In this document: positions 1-7,070 of the stretch, piece by piece | How the letters are laid out: the number at the start of each line of letters is the position of its first letter | Numbering within the stretch: the first letter of the stretch is position 1 | DNA from: a virus | DNA length: 45,532 bases | Virus record (IMG/VR): IMGVR_UViG_3300047089_000330 | Span: 1-45,532 of that record | Direction: 5' to 3' (one strand) | The notes under the pieces: generated by a model | What the model was told of the DNA's origin: nothing | Seen by the model: only the letters and a program-made list of their open reading frames with translations | Databases searched by the model: none | Made by a program: the position numbers and the translations under genes

Positions 1-74
1 GCCTCCTCGGCGGTCGCCGCTTTCACGACGACCTTGACGTCGTAGACGAGCGAGACGACGAACTTAGTCTTCAT
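1..74 (-). CDS. N-terminal fragment of an unknown protein (cut by window edge)
   Basis: Leftward reading frame opening with ATG at 74 and running off the window start. The visible 24 codons begin MKTKFVVSLVYD and are rich in Val and Lys, with no recognisable motif. The start overlaps the TAA stop of the upstream gene by 11 bases, the tight coupling seen throughout this operon. Codon use is GC3-rich like its neighbours. No function can be assigned from so little. Confidence 0.6.
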   Translation of the reverse strand, partial: MKTKFVVSLVYDVKVVVKAATAEE

Positions 75-381
75 AGGTGATCGAGACCTCGTCGTCCCTC
101 CTGGCCTTGCGCTGCGCCGCCCGCACGGCGACGAGGAGCTTCGCCCGTTCGCCAGGCGCCGGCTCGATCTGTCCTTTCAGGATCTGGTTCATCCGGCGGA
201 CACGCTCGCGCTGGCCCTGATGCCGGGCCCAGCCGAGCACACGTGTCTCGCCACAGCGGGTGCAGCGGATCGTGAGGCGTCGGGCGCCGTGCTCGCCGAG
301 TGATTGGAAGTCGTGCTCCCGAACCTTGCACACGAGGCGACGGCCCGCAAGAGCGAGCAGCCTATAGGAGAGGGGAATCAT
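64..381 (-). CDS. Small basic protein with a CxxC motif, unknown function
   Basis: 105 residues, strongly basic. It carries C18 and a CTRC pair in a short beta-type context (IRCTRCGET), which looks like one half of a zinc ribbon. The rest is Arg/Lys/Gln-rich helix. It starts with ATG at 381 overlapping the stop of the preceding gene (AAATGA), and its own stop overlaps the next start, so it belongs to the leftward operon. It may bind nucleic acid; the family is not recognised. Confidence 0.7.
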   Translation of the reverse strand: MIPLSYRLLALAGRRLVCKVREHDFQSLGEHGARRLTIRCTRCGETRVLGWARHQGQRERVRRMNQILKGQIEPAPGERAKLLVAVRAAQRKARRDDEVSITYED

Positions 382-605
382 TTAACCTTCCGTGGCTTTG
401 CCGTGTTGCGGCGAATGGATCGCAGGACCGTAGGAATCTGCGTGAAGTTCGGGCAGTGCAGCAGGCGATTGAGCGTTTGCAGCTCGTCGCGAATGTCCAT
501 GAGGACGGCGAGCGCCGTGTAGCCATACTGCCCCGGGGACCAGCACTCGCCCGTCTCCGTGTTGAAGATCCTCCATTGCACGTTCTTCCGGCGGCTGTCC
601 TTCAT
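378..605 (-). CDS. Small hypothetical protein
   Basis: 75 residues, ATG at 605, ATGA overlaps on both sides (602-605 and 378-381). The N-terminal half looks beta-rich (VQWRIFNTETGE) and the C-terminal half helical (ALAVLMDIRDELQTLNRLL), ending in a basic tail. No known family recognised. Placement in the overlapping chain and typical GC3 codon use argue that it is a real gene. Confidence 0.7.
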   Translation of the reverse strand: MKDSRRKNVQWRIFNTETGECWSPGQYGYTALAVLMDIRDELQTLNRLLHCPNFTQIPTVLRSIRRNTAKPRKVK

Positions 606-775
606 TCGACCCCCTGGAGCGCCGTGCGTAGCCGTTCGGCCGGCGACTTCGCCGGCGGATGCCGCTCGAGGGCCTCCTGCCGGGTAATCACGACCACGCC
701 GCCACAGGTGCAGCAGCCGGGCACCACGAGCGCGCCCTGCAGCGCCGAACAGCCTTCGGTGTGGAGCGTCTTCAC
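602..775 (-). CDS. 57-residue Cys-rich protein, GTG start
   Basis: Short leftward gene. It starts with GTG at 775 (VKTLHTEGC), which overlaps the TGA of the upstream gene as GTGA, and its own TGA overlaps the next ATG at 602-605. The centre holds a CCTC cluster (PGCCTCGGVV) plus an earlier Cys, suggesting a tiny metal-binding fold. Double overlap with neighbours is the main evidence that it is translated. Function unknown. Confidence 0.6.
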   Translation of the reverse strand: MKTLHTEGCSALQGALVVPGCCTCGGVVVITRQEALERHPPAKSPAERLRTALQGVE

Positions 776-921
776 AGGTGGTGCGCCACAGCCTTGACGA
801 CCTTCACGACGGCCGTGTCGACCTTGTGTTTGAGGACCTCGACCTTGTGGACGACCTTCCCGACGCCCCAGATAGCGCCGTAGATCGCGAGGAGGACGAG
901 GGCGATACGGGGATCAATCAT
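772..921 (-). CDS. 49-residue single-pass membrane protein
   Basis: ATG at 921, stop TGA at 772-774 overlapping the next GTG. Residues 5-20 form one hydrophobic helix (IALVLLAIYGAIWGV), followed by an amphipathic Lys/Val/His-rich tail (KVVHKVEVLKHK). The topology is that of many small phage inner-membrane proteins. It could be holin- or superinfection-related, but position in an early-type replication operon gives no lysis context. The gene after the nuclease at 924 is separated by only two bases. Confidence 0.6.
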   Translation of the reverse strand: MIDPRIALVLLAIYGAIWGVGKVVHKVEVLKHKVDTAVVKVVKAVAHHL

Positions 922-923
922 GG

Positions 924-1580
924 CTAAAACTCCTGGACCTCGGTCTGCGGCTGCATGTCCTCGTCGACACGATCGGCGCAGTCCGCTTTCGACAGTTTAC
1001 AGAACCGACACTCGGCGAACGACGGCGCTTTCGGTGGCTCGGGGCCCACGATGCGCGCCATGGCATCGAACAGCCGGACATACGCGGGCGGCGGCGGGAC
1101 GATCGGCTTCGTCTGCGTGCGATACTGGACCTCACCCGTCACGATCAGGCCCGGCGTGCAGCGTATCGCGGGATGGAACTTCGGCGCCGCGTAGCAGTAG
1201 ATCACGACCTGCTCGAGGTCGGCGTCCTTCTCGGACCCCGTCTTACAGTCGATGACCAGCGCCCGACTCCGGTCGGGCGCGATGGCAAGAATGTCGATCT
1301 TCCCCGAGAGGATCGCCTGCTTGCCTTTCAGCTTGAAGCTGTTCTGATCCTCGAGGTAGACCTCCCAGCCCTCAGCCCGGAGCTGGTCGGCGCGCTGCTG
1401 CACCATCAGGCCGTGCTCGGCGGTCCACTGCGAGAGGTCCGTCGAACGAGGCCGCGGATCTTGAATGTGCGAGTGGCGCGCTTGGAACCAGGGGGCGTAC
1501 CAGCAGTGCCGCTCGCCGGCCATGAACGCTGTCAGCCAGCTCGACCAGCAATACGGGAGGCCGTTACGCGGAGTTGCCAT
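924..1580 (-). CDS. Cas4/RecB-like PD-(D/E)XK nuclease with Fe-S-type cysteines
   Basis: 218 residues. Family features seen: H56 in a helix before the core, D96 (GKIDIL), the D111-x-K113 catalytic pair (VIDCKTG) and a Q124-x-x-x-Y type motif IV (QVVIYCY). Cysteines sit at C11 near the N-terminus and at C191, C194 and C201 near the C-terminus (CRFCKLSKADC). This is the arrangement that holds a 4Fe-4S cluster in Cas4 and AddB-type nucleases. It probably acts as a DNA exonuclease in phage replication or recombination with the family A polymerase of the same operon. It overlaps the KGG-protein gene by 17 bases. No CRISPR array is present, so a CRISPR role is not suggested. Confidence 0.85.
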   Translation of the reverse strand: MATPRNGLPYCWSSWLTAFMAGERHCWYAPWFQARHSHIQDPRPRSTDLSQWTAEHGLMVQQRADQLRAEGWEVYLEDQNSFKLKGKQAILSGKIDILAIAPDRSRALVIDCKTGSEKDADLEQVVIYCYAAPKFHPAIRCTPGLIVTGEVQYRTQTKPIVPPPPAYVRLFDAMARIVGPEPPKAPSFAECRFCKLSKADCADRVDEDMQPQTEVQEF

Positions 1581-1779
1581 CGGCGAGGCGTCCCTGCTTC
1601 CGCGCGCGGGCGATTCCGCCGAGCCGGCCGGCCGCGCTCGCCTCGGCGCTCGTCCACTGATGCGCGACGCCGCGTGCGTGCGCGGCCTTGCCGCCGCGGA
1701 TCGCGATCTCGCGCCGGCGCTCAGGCGTCAGCGTTTGGAAGCCCCGGGGTTTCTTGTTCAACAGAAGGTCGTCCGTCAT
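1564..1779 (-). CDS. KGG-repeat small basic protein
   Basis: 71 residues, ATG at 1779 inside an ATGA overlap with the methyltransferase-like gene. It contains two copies of the stress-induced KGG-type repeat: LTPERRREIAIRGGKAAH and the degenerate WTSAEASAAGRLGGIARAR. In bacteria this motif is found in small stress-induced proteins, and phages often carry short versions of unknown role. Strongly basic and Ala/Gly-rich, it could contact nucleic acid. Placement between two enzyme genes and the overlaps support translation. Confidence 0.75.
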   Translation of the reverse strand: MTDDLLLNKKPRGFQTLTPERRREIAIRGGKAAHARGVAHQWTSAEASAAGRLGGIARARKQGRLADGNSA

Positions 1780-2324
1780 AACACCTCGGCAATGAGTAAG
1801 TCGTGCGGCGCGTTCACGGTGTCCGCGTAGCGGTAGCGATAGGCCGGATTGATCCGGCGCAGGCGACCGAAGATGTCGTCTGCGGAAATGTGCAGCCAGT
1901 CGGGCGTGCCGATCATCCGCACGTCGTCGATCAGGATTGTGTGCGTCTTGCATGCCGACGTCGCAATGGCGTCCAGCTCCTCGAGGAGCGGGTTGTAGCC
2001 GACCGCGTGCGCGTCGAGATAGATCGTCGCCGGCGTCGACAGCCAGCGGGCGATCTGCGCGAGGCGCAGCGCCGAATCGCCGCGGGCGAGCGAGACTGTG
2101 CGCTCGGTCGCGAACCGTCTGACGACCGCCGCGTAGCGTCGCTCGTCGGCCTCGATCGAGAGGATGCCCTTGTAGATCCCCGCGTCGAGCGCCGCCTGGA
2201 CCCCTGAACCCACGTTCGTCCCCGTCTCGATGAACCACGTCGTCGGCGGGAGCGACCGGAGGAGCGCCGGCGTCACGGAACTGACCGGATGTTCGATCGG
2301 ATAGCTGACGGACCACTCAGTCAC
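1776..2324 (-). CDS. SAM-dependent methyltransferase-like protein
   Basis: 182 residues, GTG start at 2324 overlapping the sigma-factor stop as GTGA. A Rossmann-type signature appears at residues 31-37 (FIETGTNVGSG), followed by an acidic strand end (ILSIEADERRY), as in FkbM-like or class I methyltransferases. A later strand-Asp (TIYLDAHAVGYNP) resembles motif IV, and ILIDDVRMIG a further strand. The substrate is not evident; a small molecule, sugar or nucleotide target is as likely as DNA. The assignment is by pattern only. Confidence 0.6.
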   Translation of the reverse strand: MTEWSVSYPIEHPVSSVTPALLRSLPPTTWFIETGTNVGSGVQAALDAGIYKGILSIEADERRYAAVVRRFATERTVSLARGDSALRLAQIARWLSTPATIYLDAHAVGYNPLLEELDAIATSACKTHTILIDDVRMIGTPDWLHISADDIFGRLRRINPAYRYRYADTVNAPHDLLIAEVL

Positions 2325-2764
2325 GCCATCTCCTCGCGCAGCGCGTGTCGCGCGCGATGCAGGCGCGACTTGAACGTCCCCTCGAGAATCCCGAGGGAGG
2401 CCGGCGCGTCGGTATGTCCGTGCACCACGACCGCGTCGAGTGCCGCCGAGAACTTCGGCACGAGCGCGTCGGCCGCCTCGAGGACCTCCCGCACGTAGAT
2501 CAGATCCTCCTGGGTGGCGGGGATCGGGGCGTCCTGCGCCTCCGCGACCTCGAGCCGCGCCTTGCGCAGCGCGCTGATCGCCGTGTTCCGGCAGACCGTG
2601 AACAGCCAGCTTTCCTCGGCGCAGCCGTTCCGCCCCTCGAACCCGTGCGTGGTCGTCAACATTTTCACGTAGGCGTCCTGCACGAGGTCCTCGGCGTCCT
2701 GCCGTGGGACGAACCGCGCGACGTAGTGCACGAGCCGTCGATGCTGCAGCGGCGTAATCGTCAT
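2321..2764 (-). CDS. ECF-type sigma-70 family factor
   Basis: 147 residues, using the ATG at 2764 that overlaps the upstream stop (ATGA). Region 2 is recognisable: VPRQDAEDLVQDAYVKML, then a helix ending WLFTVCRNTAISALRK, the usual -10-binding signature. After a short linker, region 4 reads ALVPKFSAALDAVVVHG...LGILEGTFKSRLHRARHAL, a clear helix-turn-helix of the ECF kind. It lacks region 1 and most of region 3, typical of this class. In the cell it would redirect host RNA polymerase to phage promoters. The preceding 68-residue zinc-binding protein is translationally coupled and could modulate it. Confidence 0.85.
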   Translation of the reverse strand: MTITPLQHRRLVHYVARFVPRQDAEDLVQDAYVKMLTTTHGFEGRNGCAEESWLFTVCRNTAISALRKARLEVAEAQDAPIPATQEDLIYVREVLEAADALVPKFSAALDAVVVHGHTDAPASLGILEGTFKSRLHRARHALREEMA

Positions 2765-2967
2765 CGGGGCAACCACTCGGCCGGCGGGAGGATGGCCGCT
2801 TCCTTCAGCATGATCAGATCGGGCACGGTCAGCCGCATCCGCGTCGGATTCACCAGGCGCGCTGTGTGCAGGCTGAGATGATGATTCAGCCACGCGTCCA
2901 CATCCGTCGTCGACGCCCCACGATACTCACGTCCGCAGTGCGGACAGCCCACCCGGAAGTCGCCCAT
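2761..2967 (-). CDS. Small zinc-finger protein coupled to the sigma factor
   Basis: 68 residues, ATG at 2967. The N-terminus has C8-P-H-C11 and a downstream H-H-x3-H cluster (LNHHLSLHT), a CCHH-like zinc site. The rest is a short helical segment (VPDLIMLKEAAIL). The stop overlaps the sigma-factor start by four bases. Zinc-binding anti-sigma factors are often encoded next to ECF sigma genes, but the classic HxxxCxxC order is not seen here, so that role is only a possibility. Confidence 0.65.
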   Translation of the reverse strand: MGDFRVGCPHCGREYRGASTTDVDAWLNHHLSLHTARLVNPTRMRLTVPDLIMLKEAAILPPAEWLPR

Positions 2968-2973
2968 GTCTCA

Positions 2974-3357
2974 TTATCTCGTGACCCCACGTCGTAACGT
3001 GAGCAGCAAGACGGATGCCGTCGTGGACTGCGCCGCCCAAAAGTCCGGGTCCGGCGTGCCTGGCTCGTAGGCCAGGTCCACCCACGCGCGGTTTTGGAGG
3101 ATTTCACGCAGCGTCACATGCGCGACCGGATAGATCGTCCGGAGCCGCGTGATCTGATCGCAGAGCGGGAGCCCGAAGCCCTCGCACCGCGTCCAGCGTC
3201 GAATCTCGTGCACCTGGGCCCATGTCAGCTTGGCGTGCGTCTGCTGGCGCGAGGGGCCGGTCGTGCGGCGGCGCTGCGGACCCTGCAGCTTGAACTTCAG
3301 GCCGGCGCGTCGCGAGGCGCGCTGGACGGCGACGACGGGATCGAAGTCGCCGCTCAT
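2974..3357 (-). CDS. Helix-turn-helix-containing basic protein, unknown function
   Basis: 127 residues from ATG at 3357 (MSGDFDPVV), chosen because it overlaps the upstream nuclease stop as ATGA. The N-terminal third is very basic. Residues 45-95 (KLTWAQVHEIRRW ... VAHVTLREILQNRAWVD) match the pattern of the DNA-reading HTH often attached to phage HNH endonucleases, where AKLT..qV.eIR precedes an HTH and ends near a conserved Trp. No HNH catalytic residues are present, so it is more likely a DNA-binding protein than a nuclease. Confidence 0.65.
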   Translation of the reverse strand: MSGDFDPVVAVQRASRRAGLKFKLQGPQRRRTTGPSRQQTHAKLTWAQVHEIRRWTRCEGFGLPLCDQITRLRTIYPVAHVTLREILQNRAWVDLAYEPGTPDPDFWAAQSTTASVLLLTLRRGVTR

Positions 3358-3722
3358 TGCGAGGGATCGCGCTCGAGGATCTGATCGATCCGCGTGAAGA
3401 GCGTCTGGCCGAGGGGGATCTCGCCGGCGCGTGTGATCCGTGACAGCATGTGTGCCGTCGCGGGACCCTCGCCGGTGAAACGGAGCACGTAGGCGCGTCC
3501 GCCGGCCGCGTCGATGTCGCGGAGCGTCTTCGCCTGCAGCTCCGTGATCGGCGTCGCGGGACCCTTGCACTCGATCGCCATCGGGACCCCACGGACGATG
3601 AGATGCACGTCGGGCAGGCCGGCGCCGACAAGCTGCGCGATCTTCCGCACGAAGATGGGCTTGCCCGCATAGCGCTCGCGGATCTGACGGAGCAGGGCGG
3701 CGGTCGCCTTCGACTCGGTCAT
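3354..3722 (-). CDS. VRR-NUC-type PD-(D/E)XK endonuclease
   Basis: 122 residues from ATG at 3722 (MTESKATAA), which overlaps the upstream stop. The core motif GLPDVHLIVRG...MAIECKGP has the D and E-x-K of the PD-(D/E)XK fold. It is followed by TELQAKTLRDIDAAGGRAYVLR, the Q and trailing strand typical of stand-alone VRR-NUC domains common in phages. It probably cuts branched or Holliday-type DNA during replication and packaging. It sits between the polymerase and the putative DNA-binding HTH gene, in line with a DNA-processing role. Confidence 0.85.
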   Translation of the reverse strand: MTESKATAALLRQIRERYAGKPIFVRKIAQLVGAGLPDVHLIVRGVPMAIECKGPATPITELQAKTLRDIDAAGGRAYVLRFTGEGPATAHMLSRITRAGEIPLGQTLFTRIDQILERDPSQ

Positions 3723-3817
3723 CGCGTCCCGCCGATCCAGATCGTCACGACCCCCGCGAGGCACGCCAGGCAGACGAGCCCCACGAACACCCAGCGTATG
3801 TCGGGTAAATAGGTCAT
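3719..3817 (-). CDS. 32-residue membrane peptide
   Basis: ATG at 3817 overlaps the stop of the upstream gene (GTATGA) and its stop overlaps the nuclease start. Residues 9-28 form one hydrophobic segment (WVFVGLVCLACLAGVVTIWI) with a short charged N-terminus and an Arg C-terminus. The coupling on both sides is the evidence that it is translated. Function unknown; small membrane peptides of this kind occur widely in phage early operons. Confidence 0.55.
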   Translation of the reverse strand: MTYLPDIRWVFVGLVCLACLAGVVTIWIGGTR

Positions 3818-4005
3818 ACGTCCTGCTTGAAGTTGTCGAGCAAGGATTGGATGAAGCGGGCGCGCTGCTCGACGCGCGCGGCGGCTTCGCGTTGGTAGGC
3901 CCGCTGCAGGACGTCTGCAGCCCGCGTCCGGAAGTACTCCCATTGGGAGGGCGTGACGTGCGTCATCTCATCGAGGATGATCGGCGCGTCGACGTGGTCG
4001 GTCAT
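3814..4005 (-). CDS. Small helical protein
   Basis: 63 residues, ATG at 4005 overlapping the polymerase stop. The C-terminal two-thirds is one long predicted helix rich in Ala, Arg, Gln and Glu (FRTRAADVLQRAYQREAAARVEQRARF), probably a coiled coil. No family recognised. Translational coupling directly downstream of the DNA polymerase suggests an accessory role in replication, though nothing in the sequence proves this. Confidence 0.65.
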   Translation of the reverse strand: MTDHVDAPIILDEMTHVTPSQWEYFRTRAADVLQRAYQREAAARVEQRARFIQSLLDNFKQDV

Positions 4006-5855
4006 TTCGCCTCGTGCCAGGTGGCTGCGGTGTGCGCGTCCCAGAGCACCGGAACGCGGAGCGGCAGCAGTTGGGAACTCAGCAATTCTTGCACAGCCGT
4101 GAGGGGTCCGTCAAGGTCGCCGTCGACCTCGTCGTGGACGGTCGCGCGGAGCGTCAGGCCGAGGCGCTGGCGTTCCTTGTATAGCTCGAGGAGGTAGAGC
4201 TTGTTCAGGTCCGCAGCCGTCCCCTGAATCACGGCGTTGAGCGCCTTGTGCGTGCGCTCGCGCTGCCCGGGGCGCCCTGGGAACCGCGTGCGCCGGCCCA
4301 GCCGCGTCCTCACGTAGCCGCGCGTCTCGGCGACGCGCTGCGCGCGGTGCAGCAGCGTCTTCGCCTCGGGGAACGCCTCGTGATACGCCTCGTAGGGCTC
4401 CAGCGCCTCCTCATTCGGGACCTTGAGGATGCGCGCGGCGGCGCCCACGCCGCCTCCGTAGATCCCGGTGAAGTTGAAGACCTTCACCTCGGTGTGCGTC
4501 AGGTTCGGCTTGACCGGATCGATGATGTGCGTCTTCACGTACTTGTGAAAGTTCGTCGTCGGATCGTCGCGATACGCCTGCAGCAGACGCTCGGACCCCG
4601 AGTAGTCGACGAACAGGCGGAACTCGATCTGCGCCATGTCGGCGCAGAGCCAGGACCCCGTCTTCGGCCGAAACAGCTTCCGCGTGTAGAGCGGCTCGGG
4701 CAGATACTCCGCCAGCCAGCCGTACTCGCGGTCGTATTTGTCCGCCCCGAGGATGTTCTGCCCGTTCGGATTGCTCGAGGAGAACCGGCCGCTGCGCGTG
4801 CCTTTGAGGCCCGTCCCGTCCGTCTCGACCGGAAGCTGGTTGAAGCTCGGGTACAGATGCCCGTTCACCGCGTCCCCGAGATACTTCACGAATGACTTGC
4901 TGCGCAGGTCCTGCAGCTTCCCCACGCGGTAGGCGAGGCGGATCGCGGTATGCTGGTCGGCCTGGGCCTTGACGATCTCCGCGGTGAAGCTCGGGGCGCC
5001 GGTCTCGGTGCGACTGATCGGCGCGCCCACGCTGTGGAACAGGCGCGTCATGTCTTTCGCACTGTCGGGATTGCACGCGAACCCGCACTCGCGATAGAGC
5101 GCCCACTGCAGCCGCTCGAGGAGCTGCCGCGTCTGCGCCTCCCACGCCGTGAGGAGGTCCATGTCGAGGGGGAGGCCGTGTTTTTCCATCTCGACGACGA
5201 CCGGGATGATCGCCTGCTCGAGAGCGAGGACCCGGCCGAGGTCCTCGGCGCTGAGGCGCGGCGAGAACAGCTTCGCGAGCCGGTCGACCTGCTCGACGTT
5301 GCGGATCGCGTAGGGCGCGACGACCGACGCGGGCGCGTGCTGGAACTCGCCTTCGTCCCGCATACCGGCCGGCAACTTACCAAGGGGCGACTGCGTCACG
5401 TCCCACTCGAGGAGGTCCCGCGAGAGGTCGTCCAGTTTCAGCGTGCGGCGCTGGTCGTCGAGGAGCGCCGCCTGATGCTGGACGTCGCCGAAGATGTTGC
5501 CCTGCGTCGTGAGGTCCACCCCCTCGGAGGTGCGGAGCATGTGGAGGTCGAACCGCGTGTTCGCGTTGACGACGAGCATGCCGCGGACGTCGCGCAGCCA
5601 GGCGCCGAGCGCGCCCGCGTCGACGTTCGGGCTCCCCGGGTGCCGGACGGACAGATAGCCGTGCCGCCCGCTCGCCGGGTACCAGTACGAGATCCCGATC
5701 ACGCGATCGGTCCGCCAGTCGACGCCCGTCGTCTCAGCGTTCAGGATGATGCTCGATTCCCCGCAGTGCGCCGGAATCTCGGGCCAATAGTCCGTATCCG
5801 GTGTCGTAAATTGCAGTGGAGGCTGCATGGAAATGATGCGGAACGAACTGCACAT
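4002..5855 (-). CDS. Family A DNA polymerase with substituted exonuclease site
   Basis: About 617 residues from ATG at 5855; GTG at 5858 and ATG at 5828 are alternatives and no clear RBS decides. Polymerase motifs are complete: SGRFSSSNPNGQNI (355-368), motif A DMAQIEFR (D406), O-helix EVKVFNFTGIYGGG (K458, F462) and motif C VHDE (574-576). The residue equivalent to E. coli R754 is His (H454). The N-terminal DnaQ-like 3'-5' exonuclease domain is present but altered. ExoI reads LNAETTG, with Asn for the first catalytic Asp (N39), and ExoIII reads YAIRNVEQ, with Asn for Asp (N186); ExoII D103 is kept. Proofreading is therefore probably weak or absent. It is the first gene of the leftward operon and the main replicative enzyme visible. 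Confidence 0.95.
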   Translation of the reverse strand: MCSSFRIISMQPPLQFTTPDTDYWPEIPAHCGESSIILNAETTGVDWRTDRVIGISYWYPASGRHGYLSVRHPGSPNVDAGALGAWLRDVRGMLVVNANTRFDLHMLRTSEGVDLTTQGNIFGDVQHQAALLDDQRRTLKLDDLSRDLLEWDVTQSPLGKLPAGMRDEGEFQHAPASVVAPYAIRNVEQVDRLAKLFSPRLSAEDLGRVLALEQAIIPVVVEMEKHGLPLDMDLLTAWEAQTRQLLERLQWALYRECGFACNPDSAKDMTRLFHSVGAPISRTETGAPSFTAEIVKAQADQHTAIRLAYRVGKLQDLRSKSFVKYLGDAVNGHLYPSFNQLPVETDGTGLKGTRSGRFSSSNPNGQNILGADKYDREYGWLAEYLPEPLYTRKLFRPKTGSWLCADMAQIEFRLFVDYSGSERLLQAYRDDPTTNFHKYVKTHIIDPVKPNLTHTEVKVFNFTGIYGGGVGAAARILKVPNEEALEPYEAYHEAFPEAKTLLHRAQRVAETRGYVRTRLGRRTRFPGRPGQRERTHKALNAVIQGTAADLNKLYLLELYKERQRLGLTLRATVHDEVDGDLDGPLTAVQELLSSQLLPLRVPVLWDAHTAATWHEAK

Positions 5856-5942
5856 CACATGCCGTCCAGCTCAAAAGGCCTGCAATTGTGAGGGGTCCGA
5901 GGGGCAACGTCTTCGGCACCGATCTTGGATCTCTGCCGTGCC

Positions 5943-6365
5943 ATGAAGCACGCCCTCCCCGCCATGTCCAGTCGCACCGTCGTGACCGCCCGGAAGACGA
6001 GTGACGCCTCGCTCACGGGCCGCCTTGCTACCCTCTACGCGTGGATCGCTAGCGTGCCGCGGATCGACATCACGACGATCCAAGCGCGCGCCCTGGCGAC
6101 CGGGATCGTCTCCGGCCGCCGGCCCCACAATCACATCCAGTGGCAGATCCGCCTGCTCGCCAAGCAGGGGCTCGTCCGGATCACGCGCGAGCGGCGTCGT
6201 CAGCGGACCCACACCGCCTCGCCGAGGTTCGAGCGGCGCGTGGCGACGTTCCAACCGCGGCGCGTGGGCCGGAGAGGCGCGAAGGGAAGCCAGGTCGCGC
6301 CGATCTGCTCGCACACGATCACCGTGCCGCGCCGCGCGCGGCACCACTCGGCGAGCGCGGCATAG
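5943..6365 (+). CDS. Putative winged-helix DNA-binding protein
   Basis: 140 residues from ATG at 5943; TTG 5925 and ATG 5964 are other possible starts. Residues 25-88 have the helix-helix-wing pattern of a small transcription regulator: LYAWIASVPRID, then IQARALATGIV, then IQWQIRLLAKQGLVRITRERR. GC3-rich codon use supports coding up to about 6230. Beyond that the frame runs 166 bases antisense into the 3' end of the leftward methylase and becomes Arg-rich, so the last 40-50 residues may be a read-through tail. It is divergent from the polymerase operon, a position suited to a regulator. Confidence 0.6.
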   Translation: MKHALPAMSSRTVVTARKTSDASLTGRLATLYAWIASVPRIDITTIQARALATGIVSGRRPHNHIQWQIRLLAKQGLVRITRERRRQRTHTASPRFERRVATFQPRRVGRRGAKGSQVAPICSHTITVPRRARHHSASAA

Positions 6366-6968
6366 TCGAGGCCGCCGTGCGCATAGACGCGCCCGGCGGC
6401 GTTCGCGTAGGGCGGGTCGACATACACGGTATCCTCGGGTTCCGTCTGCGGCAGATCCCGATAGTCCTGCTCGGTGATGCGCCAGTGCGCAATGCGGGGG
6501 ATCACGTAACAGAGCCGGCGGTAGAACCGATAGGGCGGCGTGTAGCGATCGGCCTTCCCGTAGACCTCGTGACCCCCATTCCAGGTGATCGCCCCAAAAG
6601 GCGTCACGACGTCGGCGAGCGAGCGCCGGCCGCCGGTCCCGGGGTGCGCCTCGAGGCGACAGAGCAGCCGAAACCCCTCGGGCACATCCGAGGGGAGGAT
6701 CGCCGAGATGCGCTGCCCGGCGTCGACGGTCTTCGGGAGCGACTGTTCGACGACCGCGAGGGCCTCGGGGCTCGTGAGGAAGCGCCAGACCTCCGCCGTC
6801 ACCGGATTGATGTCATTCAGCCAGACGGGATGATCGTGGTACCGCCAGGCGTAGGCGGCGCCGCCGGCGAAGGGCTCGACGATTCGGGACCCCGCCGCGG
6901 GCGGCGGGTAGTGTTGGGCGATGTGCGCCTTGGACCCGTAGTACCGGATGACGCAGCGATAGGGACAT
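6200..6968 (-). CDS. D12-class adenine-specific DNA methyltransferase (frameshift at start)
   Basis: Two family landmarks are clear: the SAM-binding motif VEPFAGG near the N-terminus and the catalytic DPPY (TVYVDPPYANA). Also typical are the IRYYGSKAHIA opening, NDINP, and the VCEQIGATW region near the C-terminus. The methylase frame has no ATG, GTG, TTG or CTG upstream of the SAM motif. If one base is removed from the GGG run at 6962-6964, ATG at 6968 opens the frame as MSYRCVIRYYGSK. The interval is 769 bases, one more than a multiple of three. So the gene is about 255 aa with a single-base insertion just after the start, either a sequencing error or a natural inactivation. It would protect phage DNA from restriction. 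Confidence 0.8.
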
Positions 6969-7070
6969 GACGGGGGTCCGGTACAAGAGCTATGCCGTCG
7001 TCAGGCCTTCAGCGCGGCTGCGAGTAGCGCAAGGGCGCCGGAAGTAGCGCACCACCTTCCCCTATGCTTC

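Noticed and set aside
924-1580. CRISPR adaptation gene
   Set aside because: Cas4-like motifs alone; no repeats, Cas1 or Cas2 anywhere in the window.
2765-2893. Longer N-terminus of the sigma factor (start at 2893)
   Set aside because: The extra 43 residues are antisense-type low-complexity and overlap the zinc-finger gene; the ATGA-coupled start at 2764 is favoured.
4950-5891. 313-aa rightward frame antisense to the polymerase
   Set aside because: Shadow frame with Arg/Glu/Leu bias and no recognisable domain; the polymerase motifs on the other strand are decisive.
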